Positions 6,252 to 8,616 of a stretch of DNA of 8,616 nt are shown piece after piece; positions within the stretch are counted from its first letter, which is position 1, and each line of letters opens with the position of its first letter. Source of the DNA: Lentisphaeria bacterium (GTDB lineage Bacteria > Verrucomicrobiota > Lentisphaeria > Oligosphaerales > Lenti-02); assembly GCA_023145395.1 (NCBI GenBank), contig JAGLDW010000424.1, positions 1-8,616 on the forward strand, written 5' to 3'. A program made the position numbers and the translations under genes. Below the pieces are notes generated by a model. It ran no database searches and was not told the origin of the DNA. It was given only the letters and a program-made list of their open reading frames with translations.

Positions 6252-8616
6252 TCAGCGTGCGTCCATGCTGACGTGGACCGGAACAACATAGGCGTCTCCG
6301 GGGTTGACGAGGAATTCGTGGCCGGCCTTGTAGTCGGTCCTATCCTTGAACCGCCGGACGAGCGTCATGTCTCCAGTGGAGATGCCCGCTTCCGTGACTC
6401 GCTTGATCTCGTAGCTTGTGTCCAGAGACAGGTTGTTTTCGAACAGGATCGTCTGGCCTACGAGTGCCGATTCTCGCGGTAGCGGCGGGTTCAGCTGCAC
6501 GGTGTTATTCGCTGGATCGTCGGCATTGACGGCGACGACTGTTCCACGGTAGGCCGCCTTTGGGGTGGTCAGCCTATAGCTGCCGCACTCGAGGCGGGTT
6601 CCCATGCTCATGCGCATGCAAACCACCCGTCCTCCAACGCGGCGAACCATGCCGAAGACGCCAACGAATGCGATATCGCTCTCGACGTGGACGGCTGTGG
6701 GTTCCCTGCAACTGATCAGGACGTCGCTGGTTCCGTCGATCAGCTCTACTTCAATGGCAACAACGTCATTTTTGTCCGCTGCATGCTCGACCCCCAACCG
6801 TCGCACCCGTCTGATAAAAGGCGTTGTCTCGTATGGCTCCAGAACAGTGGCGAACTGGCTTCGCATGTTGTCCCCGAGTCGGCTCTGGATCAGCTTGCGC
6901 AGACTCTTGGGATTGCCCGCCTTGTTTGGCGGTGGCTGGCCGCTGGCAAGGGCGACCTCATCACAGGCGGTGAGCGCGTGCAACCTCAAATGCGGCTCCG
7001 ATCCCTTCTTGATACGGCCGCGACGGTCCTCGCCTTTCCAGTCAACCGTGTAGGGGACACTGACGGCCCCCGAGCTGCGCTCCACGTCCCAGAGGTAGCT
7101 GAAACCGCTGTTGTAGAGGAACGGGTCACGCTTGCCATTCGTGTTGACCCGGTCCGGCTCAATATCGGGCCCTGCAAACGTGCCGGTCGGCTGGGGCAGC
7201 ATCTCTATGCCTTCCATGTGCGCGGTCTGGGCAGGACCTTGGTACAGCAGGCGATGGTTGGTGCCGCCACGCGCTCTGAATATGTCCAGGACATAGCTAT
7301 TGTCCGGGGACACGTCGATCAACGCCACCGTGCGCCGATAGACCGTGCAAACGCGATAGGCGCCGGGCGACGTCACATCGAGCACCCGCAATGGTGCGAT
7401 GTCCGCAAAGAGTTTGATCTTGCCGCCGGGACTGTATTCCTGCATCGCGTCGCCGACGAGTAGTGTGTTGTGACTGATCGTGTTGGCGGTCCAGGCACGT
7501 TGTTTGGGCCGTCCTTCGCAGTATTCCGGATAGCCTAGGTCCGGCAGCATGCTGATATTGCAGGCATAGAGGCCAAGGTTGAGGTTGTCCCGGTGTGAAT
7601 GGCCGAGATGATGGCCGTAATGCATCCAAATGGCGCGGCCGTGCGCTGGATCATCGCCACCAGTCTGCAGCACCCCCTGCCCGTAACGCCCCATGTGCGT
7701 GGAACGCAGGCGAAACGTATGCTTGGCACCAATCGCGGCAACGGTGGCGGCGAGCTCTTCGGGAGCGGGGTCGAAAATGGATTCGGATGTCCGCAATCGC
7801 TGCATGTTCCCCTCCGCGTAGTGGTGGGCCAATCCCGCCAGGCGTTCGTCGCGATACAGCGTGTAGCCGCGCAGGAAAATGTCTGCGCTTCCGGCCCTGA
7901 TCCAACGACCGGTGCTGCCGCTGTCCCCAGTCATGGGCATGGCTGCGTCAAGGCAGTTCAGGCGGGCCTGCACCAGGAAGCACTGCTTGAGCTTCGGGAA
8001 CTCCCGCAGCATGTCATGCGCGGTGTAATCCGGGTAGCGTGCCAGCAACTCAGCCACGCGGACAAGCCCTCTCACCCAGATAAGACCGTAGCCGCCGACC
8101 TCTCCGCCCATGCCGTCTCGATCGAATCCTTCCGTGAGGATCCAGGGAATGGAATCATGCTTTTTGGTGAAATCGCCCGGGTAGCGTGGATCGAAGAGCC
8201 AGTCCAGCCACTGGGCGGTCAGCACAGGCCGGTCAAGCGCAATGGCTGCGGTTACAACGGTCATCTGGTGCATGCCTGTGTTGCCGTAGATATCGCCCTC
8301 GCGCGTGCCTTTGAGGATCTCGAGAAGAAGGTGGTCCTCGATGTGACGGCACACATCGGCAATCGATTGCCGGGGTGTGAGCTTGTGCGTCGTGGCCATG
8401 GCAGCACAAAAGCGTGCCAATTCGGCGTCGCCCTGGATGCCATCATAGATGAAATCGTAGACCTGGGCCATTATCGTAGCCAGACCAGTTTCCCAGATGC
8501 GCCCCTCGACCCGTCCGCGCTTGCTGCTCCCATCGGAGTGCTTAAACCCTGCCTTTGCCAGCGGGTTCCAGTACATGTCCGGATACACATCGGCAATGCG
8601 GTCGAGCAGGATAGCG
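6252..8616 (-). CDS. Heparinase II/III-like polysaccharide lyase (5' truncated by window)
   Basis: At least 787 residues are visible. The frame stays open to the window edge (…RIADVYPDMYWN), so the GTG at 8588 is an internal valine and the true N-terminus, probably with a signal peptide, is missing. Numbering from that valine: the first ~290 residues look like the helical (alpha/alpha) toroid of PL lyases, with a GNTGMHQM segment and DGMGGEVGGYG carrying E163 and Y167. The beta-sandwich domain follows, with GHSHRDN (H330, H332), the family's Gly-His-x-His-x-Asp metal/active-site region, then DLGYPEY and ISHNTLLV (H373). A further beta-rich C-terminal region ends VHVSMDAR. Such enzymes cleave uronic-acid-containing polysaccharides (heparin, alginate and related polymers) by beta-elimination, normally in the periplasm or outside the cell. 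The exact PL family and substrate cannot be read from the sequence. It is followed by the UroD-like gene on the same strand. Confidence 0.85.
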   Translation of the reverse strand, partial: AILLDRIADVYPDMYWNPLAKAGFKHSDGSSKRGRVEGRIWETGLATIMAQVYDFIYDGIQGDAELARFCAAMATTHKLTPRQSIADVCRHIEDHLLLEILKGTREGDIYGNTGMHQMTVVTAAIALDRPVLTAQWLDWLFDPRYPGDFTKKHDSIPWILTEGFDRDGMGGEVGGYGLIWVRGLVRVAELLARYPDYTAHDMLREFPKLKQCFLVQARLNCLDAAMPMTGDSGSTGRWIRAGSADIFLRGYTLYRDERLAGLAHHYAEGNMQRLRTSESIFDPAPEELAATVAAIGAKHTFRLRSTHMGRYGQGVLQTGGDDPAHGRAIWMHYGHHLGHSHRDNLNLGLYACNISMLPDLGYPEYCEGRPKQRAWTANTISHNTLLVGDAMQEYSPGGKIKLFADIAPLRVLDVTSPGAYRVCTVYRRTVALIDVSPDNSYVLDIFRARGGTNHRLLYQGPAQTAHMEGIEMLPQPTGTFAGPDIEPDRVNTNGKRDPFLYNSGFSYLWDVERSSGAVSVPYTVDWKGEDRRGRIKKGSEPHLRLHALTACDEVALASGQPPPNKAGNPKSLRKLIQSRLGDNMRSQFATVLEPYETTPFIRRVRRLGVEHAADKNDVVAIEVELIDGTSDVLISCREPTAVHVESDIAFVGVFGMVRRVGGRVVCMRMSMGTRLECGSYRLTTPKAAYRGTVVAVNADDPANNTVQLNPPLPRESALVGQTILFENNLSLDTSYEIKRVTEAGISTGDMTLVRRFKDRTDYKAGHEFLVNPGDAYVVPVHVSMDAR

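Noticed and set aside
8586..8588. GTG at 8588 as the start of the lyase gene
   Set aside because: The frame stays open to the window edge with plausible protein sequence, and the visible part begins within the helical domain without a signal peptide, so the start lies outside the window.
1..8616. CRISPR array, tRNA, rRNA or insertion sequence
   Set aside because: I saw no regularly spaced repeats, no tRNA-like cloverleaf, no rRNA-like block and no transposase or terminal inverted repeats in the window.

Overview
The window looks like part of a carbohydrate-active gene cluster from a GC-rich bacterium. The combination of a TIM-barrel glycosidase-like protein, a GH123/DUF4091 protein, a uroporphyrinogen-decarboxylase-like protein of the MtaA/CmuA type and a heparinase II/III-like lyase is typical of the Planctomycetes-Verrucomicrobia-Lentisphaerae (PVC) group. 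Lentisphaerae or a deep Verrucomicrobiota/Planctomycetes lineage is my best guess. This is inferred from family content only, because no marker gene is present.

Layout. Positions 1-290 hold the 3' end of an AT-rich gene for a TPR protein, which is unlike everything else in composition. Positions 291-728 carry no convincing gene, but they contain an abrupt change in base composition near 326-340 and several compact inverted repeats. Two forward genes follow, probably an operon with a 64-nt gap. The first is a cytoplasmic-looking TIM-barrel glycoside-hydrolase-like protein (729-2348). The second is a secreted GH123-type (DUF4091) glycosidase (2413-4803) with a clear signal peptide and the Asp-Glu pair used by GH123 enzymes. 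A 175-nt convergent junction (4804-4978) separates these from two reverse-strand genes. A UroD-like protein (4979-6148) lies downstream of a heparinase II/III-like polysaccharide lyase (6252 to beyond 8616, N-terminus cut off), with a 103-nt gap containing a nested dyad.

Working together (inference): the lyase would cleave uronic-acid-containing chains by beta-elimination. The GH123 enzyme could release terminal beta-linked N-acetylgalactosamine. The GH10-like barrel would act on the oligosaccharides produced, in a different compartment. This would fit a polymer containing both uronic acid and GalNAc, such as a glycosaminoglycan. The UroD-like protein recurs in such clusters without a known job. 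Its metal-site residues differ from those of corrinoid methyltransferases, and this is the most interesting open question in the window. The AT-rich TPR fragment may mark the edge of a transferred segment or an assembly join.
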